DNA from: Pantoea sp. alder81
GTDB lineage: Bacteria; Pseudomonadota; Gammaproteobacteria; Enterobacterales; Enterobacteriaceae
Reading direction: 5' to 3'
NCBI RefSeq assembly: GCF_020179835.1
Contig: NZ_JAIUDA010000004.1
Coordinates: 470,707-534,706, forward strand
DNA length: 64,000 nt
How positions within the stretch are numbered: the first letter of the stretch is position 1; each line of letters begins with the position of its first letter. Below, in pieces: positions 63,874 to 64,000 of this stretch. Position numbers and translations under genes: made by a program. The notes beneath the pieces were generated by a model that ran no database searches, had not been told where the DNA came from, and saw only the letters and a list, made by a program, of their open reading frames with translations.

Positions 63874-64000
63874 TGATCCTACCCACGTAATGTGGACACG
63901 GCCCTAAGCGAGATTCAGATTTTCAAATTGTTCCGGGCTGAGTCCCCCACAGGCACTGTGGCGGCGCCACCGATTGTAATCACACTCGATATAATTAAAC
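63874..64000 (-). mobile_element. IS3-family insertion sequence, right end (continues past the window)
   Basis: Starts with an IS3-type terminal repeat (TGATCCTACCCACG, ending near TGTGGACAC) next to the broken outer-membrane gene, and contains the end of an orfB transposase. Only about 127 bp are inside the window. The exact boundary is inferred from the repeat and the break in similarity. Confidence 0.75.
63904..64000 (-). CDS. IS3-family transposase OrfB, C-terminal end
   Basis: 31 residues plus stop (TAG at 63904-63906), partial at the right edge. The C-terminus [18 protein letters not shown] followed by [12 protein letters not shown] is the typical end of IS3-family OrfB (YIExxYNRxRRHS, LSPxxFE). 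It catalyses transposition of the element. Confidence 0.85.
   Translation of the reverse strand, partial: FNYIECDYNRWRRHSACGGLSPEQFENLNLA

Noticed and set aside
1..64000. CRISPR array, tRNA or rRNA genes
   Set aside because: No regularly spaced direct repeats and no tRNA or rRNA-like sequence were recognised on reading; a covariance-model scan would be needed to exclude a tRNA fully.

Overview
The window looks like chromosomal DNA of a gammaproteobacterium of the order Enterobacterales, probably Erwiniaceae (Pantoea or Erwinia type). This is inferred from how closely FepA, NudK, the YghA-like dehydrogenase, the BisC-type reductase and the chaperone-usher genes resemble enterobacterial proteins recalled from memory. 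No database search was run. No rRNA, tRNA or CRISPR array was recognised.

Layout. 1-726: C-terminal half of an ACS-family MFS transporter cut by the window edge. 770-7372 (minus): a chaperone-usher fimbrial operon (major subunit, chaperone, usher, tip adhesin, second chaperone) headed by a LuxR-type regulator, followed by about 650 bp of AT-rich non-coding DNA. 8022-13866: a LysR regulator divergent from a ketone-body operon (CoA-transferase A and B, thiolase, GntP-type permease, 3-hydroxybutyrate dehydrogenase). 13871-19236: a TetR regulator, two matching operators and a four-gene catabolic operon (Gfo/Idh dehydrogenase, TIM-barrel isomerase, MFS carrier, DUF993 protein) for an unknown substrate. 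19417-20312: a DUF1778/GNAT toxin-antitoxin pair behind a perfect palindrome. 20391-25684: ketopantoate-reductase-like protein, DeoR regulator, NudK-type Nudix hydrolase with a DUF4406 protein, then an operon of YheO-type regulator, PLP-dependent lyase and AlaX-type tRNA editing protein.

25698-41040 is a mixed accessory stretch: a secreted protein, two SDR enzymes, regulators, two EamA exporters, a KGG stress protein, a siderophore receptor with its binding protein (Fur box upstream), two overlapping GNATs, an alpha/beta hydrolase behind two operator-like dyads, and a second Gfo/Idh plus TIM-barrel pair. 41041-43289 is fepA with a Fur box. 43551-44741 is a GH5 glycosidase gene broken by one in-frame stop codon. 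45070-49964 is a polar amino-acid ABC transporter followed, after a terminator, by a BisC-type molybdoenzyme.

50002-64000 is dominated by cell-surface genes: a VOC protein, a degraded MipA/OmpV-like gene, a DUF481 outer-membrane protein with a 56-codon reading frame overlapping its stop, a 3191-residue autotransporter with a large internal duplication, and on the other strand a FadL-type porin, a small secreted protein and the tail of another outer-membrane protein cut by an IS3-family element that runs off the window. The least explained parts are the DUF993 operon, the regulator/lyase/AlaX operon, the orphan dyads before the hydrolase and the surface-gene cluster.
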